40,410 bases of DNA from an uncultured Duganella sp. GTDB lineage: Bacteria > Pseudomonadota > Gammaproteobacteria > Burkholderiales > Burkholderiaceae. Under the pieces are notes generated by a model, which made no database searches, was not told where the DNA came from, and saw only the letters and a list, made by a program, of their open reading frames with translations. Positions 29,223 through 36,782 of this stretch are shown piece after piece. Made by a program: the position numbers and the translations under genes. The stretch spans positions 1 to 40,410 of the forward strand of contig CAMLSG010000017.1 in NCBI GenBank assembly GCA_946482635.1. The letters run 5' to 3'. Numbering within the stretch: the first letter of the stretch is position 1; each line of letters begins with the position of its first letter.

Positions 29223-30641
29223 ATGAGAATCATCCCATCTGCTGCACTTGCAGCGGCGCTGTTGCTCTCCGCCTGCGGCGGGGGCGGCAGCGCCGACAGC
29301 CCGGCCGCTGCGCGCACGCTGGCGCAGGGCGTGATGGCCAGCGCCACCGCTTCCTGCCCGGCGTGGAGCGCCAGCCAGGTGTACACGGCCGGCATGTGCG
29401 CCATCTACCAGAGCAAGCAATTCGAAGCGAAGTGGTGGACACAGGGGAATGCGCCAAGCCAGGCCGACACCTGGGGTCCCTGGAAGTACATCGGGGATGC
29501 GACCGATCCGCCCACCAACCCTGGCGACCCGCCGACCCAGCCGGGCGGCGTACCAACCAAGGCGCAGGCCGAAGCGCGCGAACTGACGTTGACCGACAAT
29601 GACTTCTTCCGCAGCGTCAAGGCATCGATCCGGACACTCGACAACGCGGCTGTGGAAGCCGTCGCGCCCGGGGCCGCGAACAATCCAGCCAACGTGAAGC
29701 GCGTTGAACGTTTGCTGTCGTCGGCGAAATGGGACTACTACTTCTCCTTGCGCGAAGCGAGCTACGAGTACCGGCGCTTCCTGCAGGCGGTAGCCAAGTT
29801 CCCGGCGGTGTGCGGCGACTACACCGACGGACGCAATGCCGACAACATTTGCCGCCATTCGCTGGCGACCATGTTTGCCCACTTTGCGCAGGAGACCGGC
29901 GAGCACAACGCCAGCCTGCCCTTGCCGCAGTGGCGGCAGGGCCTGAAATACCTGCGCGAATTGGGCTGCACTGAGGATGGTCCAGGCTGCGGCTACAACA
30001 CCGAGTGTGCGGATCCGGTCTTCAACACGGTCTGGACTTGCGGGAAGAACGCCGATGGCAGCTACAAGAAATACTTCGGGCGTGGCGCCAAGCAGCTCTC
30101 GTACAACTACAACTACGGACCGTTCTCGCAAGTGATGTTCAATGGCGACCAGTCGGTGCTGCTGAAGAATCCGGACCAGGTGGCGTCGACCTGGCTGAAC
30201 CTGGCATCCGCCACGTTCTTCTTCGTCTACCCGCAACCACCCAAGCCATCGATGCTGCATGTGATCGACGGAAGCTGGGTTCCAAACGCCAGCGACATCG
30301 CCGCCGGCGCGGGGAACAACTTCGCCACCACAATCATGATCATCAATGCGGAATGCGGCACCGGCAGCGAGAAGCCGGCGGCGCAGAACCGTATCGATTA
30401 TTACCGGCAGTTCGCGGCGGATCTTGGCTGGAACGTGGCGGGCGAGCAGCTGTCATGCGCGACGATGCAGCGTTTTGGCCCGTCCAGTTCCGCCGCCTAC
30501 AACATCTATTGGGAGAAGAACTGGAACAGCGGCGGCGATTACCAGTGCCAGCTGGTGAACTACCAGACGCCTTACAACGCCCTTATCGCCGGCAATTACG
30601 TGAAGTGCGTTGAGCGCAACTGGAACGTCACGCTCAACTAA
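29223..30641 (+). CDS. GH19 chitinase, lipoprotein with one CBM5/12 domain
   Basis: This 472-residue secreted chitinase has a lipobox (LLSAC, lipidated C18, then Gly). One CBM5/12 module lies at about residues 45-94 (CPAWSASQVYTAGMCAIYQS, then KWWTQGN), then a short Pro-rich linker, then the GH19 domain from about 125. The general acid is probably E224 in FAHFAQETGEHN; the signature YFGRGAKQLSYNYNYG is intact. GH19 enzymes invert and prefer different chitin regions from GH18, so the locus supplies complementary activities. It begins 15 bases after the previous stop with AAGGGAG as ribosome site. The 3' end is five bases from the convergent VWA gene. Confidence 0.93.
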   Translation: MRIIPSAALAAALLLSACGGGGSADSPAAARTLAQGVMASATASCPAWSASQVYTAGMCAIYQSKQFEAKWWTQGNAPSQADTWGPWKYIGDATDPPTNPGDPPTQPGGVPTKAQAEARELTLTDNDFFRSVKASIRTLDNAAVEAVAPGAANNPANVKRVERLLSSAKWDYYFSLREASYEYRRFLQAVAKFPAVCGDYTDGRNADNICRHSLATMFAHFAQETGEHNASLPLPQWRQGLKYLRELGCTEDGPGCGYNTECADPVFNTVWTCGKNADGSYKKYFGRGAKQLSYNYNYGPFSQVMFNGDQSVLLKNPDQVASTWLNLASATFFFVYPQPPKPSMLHVIDGSWVPNASDIAAGAGNNFATTIMIINAECGTGSEKPAAQNRIDYYRQFAADLGWNVAGEQLSCATMQRFGPSSSAAYNIYWEKNWNSGGDYQCQLVNYQTPYNALIAGNYVKCVERNWNVTLN

Positions 30642-30646
30642 GCGCA

Positions 30647-32353
30647 TCAGCGCTGCGCAGTAGGGCCGACCGTGCCGAGGGATTCCGCCATTCGTACCAT
30701 TTTCACGAATTCGGCGCGATAACCGTCACGGTCGGCGCCGCGTGCACCTTCCGCCAGTTTCGCGATATCGCCGTAGCTGAAGTCGGCCACCTTCTGCTCG
30801 CCGCGCAGGCGTTGGGCGAAGGCGGCAACAGCAACGGCGAAGCGCTGGTCATCCGGCGCTGCGTCGAGCGAATCGCGCGCGCTGCCGGCACGCACGGCAT
30901 GCTCGACCTGCTTGCTCACCGACTGGCCAGGCAGCTTGTAGCGCACTTTCACAAAGCACAGCTCTTCGGATTTACCCGATTCGGTGGCTTTCTTTTTGCC
31001 CGGCTGCTCGTAACGCAGAGGGTCAACCAGCTTGCCTGCGTTGGCGGCCGGCGTGATTTCGTAGATGGCGGTGACGGTGTGGCCCGCGCCCATATCGCCG
31101 GCGTCGACCTTGTCATCCTTGAAGTCCTGCCGGTTCAGCATACGGGTCTCGTAGCCGACCAAGCGATAGGCGGCGACTTGCGACGGGTTGAATTCGACTT
31201 GCACCTTCACGTCATTCGCGATCGGGAACATGGTCGAGCCCAGCTCCTGCGCCAGCGCCTTGCGTGCTTCCAGCAGGGTGTCGATGTAGGCAGCGTTGCC
31301 GTTGCCGGACTGGGTCAGGCGCTGGATCAGGGCGTCGTTCAGGTTACCCAGGCCAACGCCGAATACCGACAGGTAGACTCCGGACTTGCGCTTGTCGACG
31401 ATGAATTGTTCCAGCTGCTTGGGATCGGTGATGCCGATATTGAAGTCGCCATCGGTGGCCAGGATCACGCGGTTCACCGCCTTCGGGTCGAAGTTGCGCT
31501 CAGCCTGGGCGTATGCACGCTGCAGGCCATCGCCACCGGCAGTGCCGCCCGATGCGTGCAGGTTGTTGATCACGTCGATGATCTTCTGCTTGTCCTTGCC
31601 GCTGGTTGGCTCGAGGGCGACCGCGGTGCCGTTGGCATAGGTGACGATGGAGACCATATCGTCATCGCGCAACTGCTCTGCGAACAGGCGGAAGCCTTGC
31701 TGCAACAGCGGCAGGCGGTCGCGTGGCCCCATTGAACCGGAAATGTCAACCAGCAACACGACGTTGGCGCGCGGGCGGGCGGCGGCCTTGATGTCATAGC
31801 CCTTGAGAGCGATGTGGACAACCTGGTTGCCCTGCTGCCAAGGGCTCGGCATCACCTCCGTCGTCACGGCAAACGGCTGGCTCGCACTGACGGGCGTAGC
31901 GTAGTTGTACGGGAAGTAGTTGACCATTTCCTCCACGCGCACGGCTTGCTGCGGCGGCATGCGGCCATCGGACAGCATGCGGCGAACGAAGGCGTAAGAG
32001 GCAGTGTCGACGTCCACGCTGAAGGTGGACACGGGCTGGTCGCTCACCAGGACGGACTTATTGCCGTCCTTGTCGGGGAATTTGTCTGCCGATTGCGGCA
32101 CGGGCGCTATGTGCGGCATCGGCGCTGGCAGTCCGGGCGAATAGGCCAGCACCGGGGCGGGCTTCACCGAGCCTCGCAGGTCGGCCCTTGCCGCTGGCGC
32201 GACGGGTGCTGGCGGTACGGCGGCCGGCACTGGTGCCGGCATTGCAGCTTCGGCGGCATGCTGCGGCGCCTGGGTCGGCTGCAGCGTACTGCAGGCAGCA
32301 AGCGTAAGCATGCCTGCTGCCACGACCGGCGCAAAGGGTATGGTCTTCTTCAT
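30647..32353 (-). CDS. YfbK-like VWA lipoprotein (DUF3520)
   Basis: This 568-residue protein has a lipobox (LTLAAC, C21 followed by Ser), a Pro/Ala-rich stretch to about residue 95, a von Willebrand N-terminal domain (FSVDVDTASYAFVRRML, EEMVNYFPYNY), a VWA domain with the metal-site motif D203-I-S-G-S207 (MIDAS), and a C-terminal DUF3520. This is the YfbK architecture. In many genomes such genes lie next to ECF sigma factors; here the only sigma gene is more than 20 kb away. The likely location is the periplasmic face of the outer membrane. The role is unknown, perhaps protein binding in envelope stress. An inverted repeat in its leader covers the ribosome site. Confidence 0.9.
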   Translation of the reverse strand: MKKTIPFAPVVAAGMLTLAACSTLQPTQAPQHAAEAAMPAPVPAAVPPAPVAPAARADLRGSVKPAPVLAYSPGLPAPMPHIAPVPQSADKFPDKDGNKSVLVSDQPVSTFSVDVDTASYAFVRRMLSDGRMPPQQAVRVEEMVNYFPYNYATPVSASQPFAVTTEVMPSPWQQGNQVVHIALKGYDIKAAARPRANVVLLVDISGSMGPRDRLPLLQQGFRLFAEQLRDDDMVSIVTYANGTAVALEPTSGKDKQKIIDVINNLHASGGTAGGDGLQRAYAQAERNFDPKAVNRVILATDGDFNIGITDPKQLEQFIVDKRKSGVYLSVFGVGLGNLNDALIQRLTQSGNGNAAYIDTLLEARKALAQELGSTMFPIANDVKVQVEFNPSQVAAYRLVGYETRMLNRQDFKDDKVDAGDMGAGHTVTAIYEITPAANAGKLVDPLRYEQPGKKKATESGKSEELCFVKVRYKLPGQSVSKQVEHAVRAGSARDSLDAAPDDQRFAVAVAAFAQRLRGEQKVADFSYGDIAKLAEGARGADRDGYRAEFVKMVRMAESLGTVGPTAQR

Positions 32354-32362
32354 GGTGGACGT

Positions 32363-32399
32363 CCTCTGGAATTATTGTCTTGCTAAGATGCTCCAGAGG
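32363..32399 (-). promoter_or_regulatory. Inverted repeat covering the VWA ribosome-binding site
   Basis: CCTCTGGA and TCCAGAGG (8-base perfect arms, 21-base spacer) lie in the leader of the VWA gene. The arm nearest the gene contains AGAGG, nine bases before the ATG, so the hairpin would hide the ribosome site. It could also be a protein-binding site. Confidence 0.4.
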
Positions 32400-32417
32400 C
32401 ATGTCCGTTGCAACATT

Positions 32418-32423
32418 GGTTAC
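32418..32423 (-). promoter_or_regulatory. Possible ECF-type -35 (GTAACC) of the VWA gene
   Basis: TGTAACC occurs on the minus strand 65 bases before the VWA start. The same heptamer lies 74 bases before the DUF2892-sigma operon. The sequences after the two copies do not align at one spacing, so shared control is only a possibility. Confidence 0.2.
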
Positions 32424-32443
32424 ATCTTGTATCCCTTATCCGC

Positions 32444-34702
32444 TTAACGGCACCCCGGTACCTCAACCGTGACATCGCTTGCGCCAGCCACGACCCTGGT
32501 TCCATCGACGGAGGCCAGGGCACCGCAACGCACCAGGAAGGCCTGCTGTCCGCGCATGCCCGGGAAGCTGCCCTCCCGCGCATGAATTGTCAGTCGCCCG
32601 TTCGCCTGGTTCCACTCCAGCAGCGTCGTGGCGTACTCGCGGCGCGTATAGCCGTCGCCATCGCCGGCATCGTCGTACAGCTGATATCTGGCGTCCTTGC
32701 CGGGGTAGATCCGCAGTTCGATCGGCTCTTCGCTCTTTTCGTCGGCGTATTGGACTGCAGGGCCGAGCGGCAAGATGCTGCCGGCTCGCGCGAACAGCGG
32801 AATGGTCGCGATGTCGGCCTTTGCGGCAATGACCTTGCCGCCCTCGTAGCGATTGCCGGTCCAGAAGTCGAACCAATTGGTCTGGGCCGGAAGGTAGACG
32901 GTTCGCACGTCGGTGTTTGCACTCAGTACCGGCGCCACCATCAGCCCTTTGCCGAACATGTATTGGTCCGGTGTCGAAACTGCCTGGCGATCGGTGCGGA
33001 AATCCATCGCCAGCGCGCGCATCATGGTGCCATGCTTGTTGGTCACGTCCCACGAAGCCGAGTAAATGTAGGGCAGGAGACGGTAGCGCAGGCGCGCATA
33101 GGAAAGCAGAATGTCCTGCGTGGGCTGCTTGAAAGCCCAGATTTCCTTGCCCGGTCCCGTACCGTGCACGCGGAACATCGGATTGAAGGCGCCAAACTGA
33201 TACCAGCGCGTGAACAACTCGGCATACGCTGGATCGGCCGGGTCGCCGCCGAAGAAGCCGCCGATGTCGGCTGACCAGTAAGGAATACCGCTCAGCGTAA
33301 AGTTCAGCGCAGCGGGAACGTGTGCGCGCAATACGTCCCAGGTCGCACTCGTATCGCCCGACCACGTGATGGCGGCGTTGCGCTGCTGGCCGCTGAAGGC
33401 CGAGCGGGTCAGGATGAATGGACGCTTGGCAGGATAGTCCTTGCGCATGCCTTCGAATACGCCCGTGGTATGCAACAGGGGATAGGCGTTCAGCACATCC
33501 TTGCCGCTCCCCGCCGCCGTGCGCACCTCACGCATTTCGCCCCAGTTGCCGCCCAACTCCGCCTCGCTCGCGTCGAGCCACCAGCCATCCCAGCCGAACT
33601 TGCCGAGGTTGCGGCTGATCTGGTCCCAATACAGGCGACGGGCCGATAGCGAGTAGGCGTCGTACCAGCGGCCTTCGCCGGCCGGGTAAACGTTGCGATA
33701 AGTCTTGGGATACAGGGCGCCGGCCTTGTCCAGCTCCTTCGTGTTGGTGGTCCCGGTGTCCAGGCGCGCCCAGACGGAAATGATGGCGTGGACGTTTTGC
33801 GCATGCAGCCTGTCTATCATGCCCTTCGGGTCGGGGAAGCGCGCGGCTTCCATGCGGTGCTCGCCCCATTGGTCGCTGCTCCAGTATTGCCAGTCCTGCA
33901 CCACGGCGTCCAGCGGCGCTTTCATTGCGCGGTAGCGGGCGGCGATGCCGAGCAGTTCGTCCTGGGTCTGGTAACGCTCCTTGGACTGCCACAGGCCCCA
34001 AGTCCAGCGCGCCATCATCGGCGCGCGGCCAGTCAGTTCGCGGTAACCGCCCACCACGTCGTCGAGTTCCGGTCCGTAGATGAAGTGATAATCAACCCCG
34101 CCTCCCCCTTCCGAACGAATGATCAGCGGATGCGGAGCGGAGGGAATGCCGATGTCCACATCGGTCACCGACGCGTTATTCCACAGGACGCCAAAACCGG
34201 TGGGCGATACCAGCATCGGTACGGCTACGTCGCGATTGGCCTGCTGCAGATGCACCCGGTTGCCGTTGTAGTCGAGAAGTCCGTTGAGGTGCTGGCCGAG
34301 CCCGAAAACCGGGCCTCCATAGGTGAAGGCCTGGACGATGCCGCCGCGGCCGACCTGTCTTGTGCCCGGGGCCTCCGCCAGCAACTCGGCGCCTTTTGCG
34401 TCCTGAAAACTGACCGCGCCATTCCTCTTGTCGACCAGCACCTTGAGGGCGGCTGTGGTGAGTACGCGGTGGGTCGCCGTCTCGCTGACGGTCCATTCGA
34501 CGTTCTGCGGCGTGCCGATGACCGCAGGGTTGTAATTGCCTTTCCAGCCTTGCGACGCGCCGGCCTGGACGTGGATGATGCGGTCCGTCCAGGGCTCCAC
34601 ATGCACAGTGCCGCCGGCGGTCTTCACGTCCAGTCCGCGCGCTGCCGCTGCCTGCACCAGCGCAGTCCACAACACCGCCGCCATGAGTTTCGTATACTTC
34701 AT
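32444..34702 (-). CDS. GH31 glycoside hydrolase, alpha-xylosidase-like
   Basis: This 752-residue secreted protein has a signal peptide (residues 1-20, ending AAAA) and a GH31 architecture: an N-terminal beta domain, a TIM barrel from about residue 235, and C-terminal beta domains. The nucleophile is D377 in WWLDASEAE and the acid/base D450 in WSGDTSATW. DAVVQDWQYW and IPYWSADIGGFFGG are typical. WWLDASE-type motifs are common in alpha-xylosidases, but alpha-glucosidase or alpha-galactosidase activity is not excluded. Its ATG overlaps the stop of the GH78-like gene (ATGA), so translation is coupled. It is last in a three-glycosidase operon. Confidence 0.9.
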   Translation of the reverse strand: MKYTKLMAAVLWTALVQAAAARGLDVKTAGGTVHVEPWTDRIIHVQAGASQGWKGNYNPAVIGTPQNVEWTVSETATHRVLTTAALKVLVDKRNGAVSFQDAKGAELLAEAPGTRQVGRGGIVQAFTYGGPVFGLGQHLNGLLDYNGNRVHLQQANRDVAVPMLVSPTGFGVLWNNASVTDVDIGIPSAPHPLIIRSEGGGGVDYHFIYGPELDDVVGGYRELTGRAPMMARWTWGLWQSKERYQTQDELLGIAARYRAMKAPLDAVVQDWQYWSSDQWGEHRMEAARFPDPKGMIDRLHAQNVHAIISVWARLDTGTTNTKELDKAGALYPKTYRNVYPAGEGRWYDAYSLSARRLYWDQISRNLGKFGWDGWWLDASEAELGGNWGEMREVRTAAGSGKDVLNAYPLLHTTGVFEGMRKDYPAKRPFILTRSAFSGQQRNAAITWSGDTSATWDVLRAHVPAALNFTLSGIPYWSADIGGFFGGDPADPAYAELFTRWYQFGAFNPMFRVHGTGPGKEIWAFKQPTQDILLSYARLRYRLLPYIYSASWDVTNKHGTMMRALAMDFRTDRQAVSTPDQYMFGKGLMVAPVLSANTDVRTVYLPAQTNWFDFWTGNRYEGGKVIAAKADIATIPLFARAGSILPLGPAVQYADEKSEEPIELRIYPGKDARYQLYDDAGDGDGYTRREYATTLLEWNQANGRLTIHAREGSFPGMRGQQAFLVRCGALASVDGTRVVAGASDVTVEVPGCR

Positions 34703-36780
34703 TTTGTCTCCTGGTAGTTCACGACATAGCTCTTGCCTGGCTCCAGAATCAGCTCGCGCGCTACGCCTTCGTTCGTATAACGCAGGATGCCTTTGCCGCC
34801 CGGCGACGACACCTTGATCTGCTTTCGGTCCATGAAAACCGATACCTCGCCGTGCGGCGTCGGCACTTTTCCCTCGATCCACTGCAAGCCGCCGAGGCTT
34901 GGCTCGACCACATACCCGGCATAACCCGGTTCGGTCGGCCGGACGCCAAGGTAGTAGCGGCCCAGCAGGTAAAGCGGGCTGGCGCCCCATGCGTGGCACA
35001 GGCTCATGCCGAAAGCCTTGCCGTACATGGCATACCGTTCCGGTGCCTTCTGCTTCGGATCGTATTGCTCCCAGAAACAGGTCGCTCCGTCGCGCAGCAT
35101 GCCGCCCCAGTAGTCCTTGATCTGTCCTGTGACGTAAGCCTGCTGGCCGCTTTCGGCCAGGGCTGCCAGCTCGTAGAAGCGCATGTAGGGCGTGGTGATC
35201 TTCTGAACCTGGTCGTTCAACAGTACGTTGCGCTTCACCGCCTCCTGCTGCGCAGGATCGAGATAGCCGAACATCAGCGCGAACATGTTGGGGTGGCGTG
35301 TGACAAGCGTGTCCAGCTTGCCTTCCTTGCGGCGATGGAGGAAGGCCTGGCGCTGCGGGTCCCAGAACGTTTGCATGATCTTGGCCTTCAGCTCCGATCC
35401 GAGCTGGCGATAGCGGCCCGCGCGCTCATCGTCCTTCACCAGCGTAGCGCTGTCGGCCATCGATTCCAGGCTGCGTGCAAAAAGCAGCTGGATCACCGAC
35501 AGCTCTCCGTCCGTCGGCATAGGCGCCCAATCCACGAACACCCAGTCCCCCGGCTGGCCTTCCAGCATGCCGTTCGCATTGCGCCTTGCCAGCACGAAGT
35601 CCATCAGCGAAACCATGCGCGGATAAATGCTGCGTACGAAAGCTTCATCGCCCGTGTAGCGGTAGTAGTCGTGGATGCCGATGAACCAGTACAGCGAGTA
35701 ATCGAGAATGGTGTTGATGTGCATGTCGACAGGATCGGCGCCACGCAAGGCCCAGGTGGTGCGCTTGACTGCGTCTCCCTCGAAGAAGGAGTAATAGTTC
35801 ATCAAGTAGGATTGCAACGCGTCGCCGGACCATAGCCAGTGATCGCGCTTGATGCCGTCGATGAAGAATTCGCGTGTGTTCAACCGCAGCGAACGAAGGG
35901 AGACGTCCCAGATCCGGTTCAATTCTTCGTCCGAGCTGCGGAAGCTGCCACGCTGCGTGAGCGGAAGATATTGGTACATCAAAGACACGTCGGCAACGCT
36001 CATGCCTTTTTCGAGCACGATGTTCACGTAGCGCATTGCGCGTGCGTTGGTGGAAGTGAAGTCCGTCTTGCTGTCGACTGTAAAGCGATCGAGCGTCTCG
36101 CATGTGCCGGTGGCGAGCGCCTCTTCCAGCGATTCACCGTAATACAGCGTCACCTTGCCGTGGCCGCGCAGGTTCTTCAGCTTGACGAAACCGATTGTCT
36201 CCTCGCCGAAGTCGACCAGGATGGAATCAGCCCTGCGCTGTACGCTCCTGGGCTGGATCTCGCGCGTCGCAAGCCTGAACTGGGACGGCGGTCCACCAGT
36301 TCGCCCCGCCGCCTGGATTGCCGGCCCGTTCGATGGCTTGTAATACGGCGCCGGGCCCACGGTCCATGTCGTGTCTGAACTGATTGTCTTGCCCTCGACC
36401 AGAATCGCGGGCGGCGATGCCTGGTTGTAGACCTGCACGTTGATGGAGTGCTTGCCCGTGGCAAGGTGCACGTGCTTCTGGTCGCCCTGTACGAATTTTC
36501 CATCGACCTGGATGCTGTATTTTCCCTCGGCGGTTACGGTGATTTCCTCCGGCGCGGCGAGTTCGAACTGCTTGCTGAAGTTGATCTGCGGCTGGTGGCT
36601 GTAAAAGCGCCAGAACGGCATGAACGGCGCGTCGCGTTCAACGCGCCTCACCTGCACCTGGTTGCTTAGCCAGATTTCGAAGTCGCCCGGATACCAGATC
36701 CAGCTTGCCGGACTCGCGCCGCTGGCCGATGCGCTGGCCGCGAAAAGCAAGCCGGCCAGTGCCGTGGCGAGTGAGCGCAT
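34699..36780 (-). CDS. GH78-like alpha-L-rhamnosidase-related protein
   Basis: This 693-residue protein has a signal peptide (about residues 1-20), beta-rich N-terminal domains, an (alpha/alpha)6 barrel from about residue 290, and the C-terminal module with GGLQWIEGKVPTPHGEVSV common in alpha-L-rhamnosidases. The catalytic segment reads DGIKRDHWLWSGD (D308, D313, D320), where canonical GH78 enzymes have an RDE-type motif with a Glu as general acid; here the equivalent position looks like Asp. Activity may therefore differ from rhamnosidase. The ATG at 36780 sits eight bases after GAGGAG; an ATG at 36786, overlapping the GH42 stop, is an alternative. Confidence 0.8.
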   Translation of the reverse strand: MRSLATALAGLLFAASASASGASPASWIWYPGDFEIWLSNQVQVRRVERDAPFMPFWRFYSHQPQINFSKQFELAAPEEITVTAEGKYSIQVDGKFVQGDQKHVHLATGKHSINVQVYNQASPPAILVEGKTISSDTTWTVGPAPYYKPSNGPAIQAAGRTGGPPSQFRLATREIQPRSVQRRADSILVDFGEETIGFVKLKNLRGHGKVTLYYGESLEEALATGTCETLDRFTVDSKTDFTSTNARAMRYVNIVLEKGMSVADVSLMYQYLPLTQRGSFRSSDEELNRIWDVSLRSLRLNTREFFIDGIKRDHWLWSGDALQSYLMNYYSFFEGDAVKRTTWALRGADPVDMHINTILDYSLYWFIGIHDYYRYTGDEAFVRSIYPRMVSLMDFVLARRNANGMLEGQPGDWVFVDWAPMPTDGELSVIQLLFARSLESMADSATLVKDDERAGRYRQLGSELKAKIMQTFWDPQRQAFLHRRKEGKLDTLVTRHPNMFALMFGYLDPAQQEAVKRNVLLNDQVQKITTPYMRFYELAALAESGQQAYVTGQIKDYWGGMLRDGATCFWEQYDPKQKAPERYAMYGKAFGMSLCHAWGASPLYLLGRYYLGVRPTEPGYAGYVVEPSLGGLQWIEGKVPTPHGEVSVFMDRKQIKVSSPGGKGILRYTNEGVARELILEPGKSYVVNYQETK

Positions 36781-36782
36781 GG

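Noticed and set aside
27897..30260. 787-codon open frame on the minus strand
   Set aside because: It is antisense to two chitinase genes and has no domain or signal; a codon-bias shadow.
30641..30654. AGCGC-ATCA-GCGCT hairpin between the GH19 and VWA genes as bidirectional terminator
   Set aside because: The stem has only five pairs and lies partly inside the VWA coding end; no T-run on either side.
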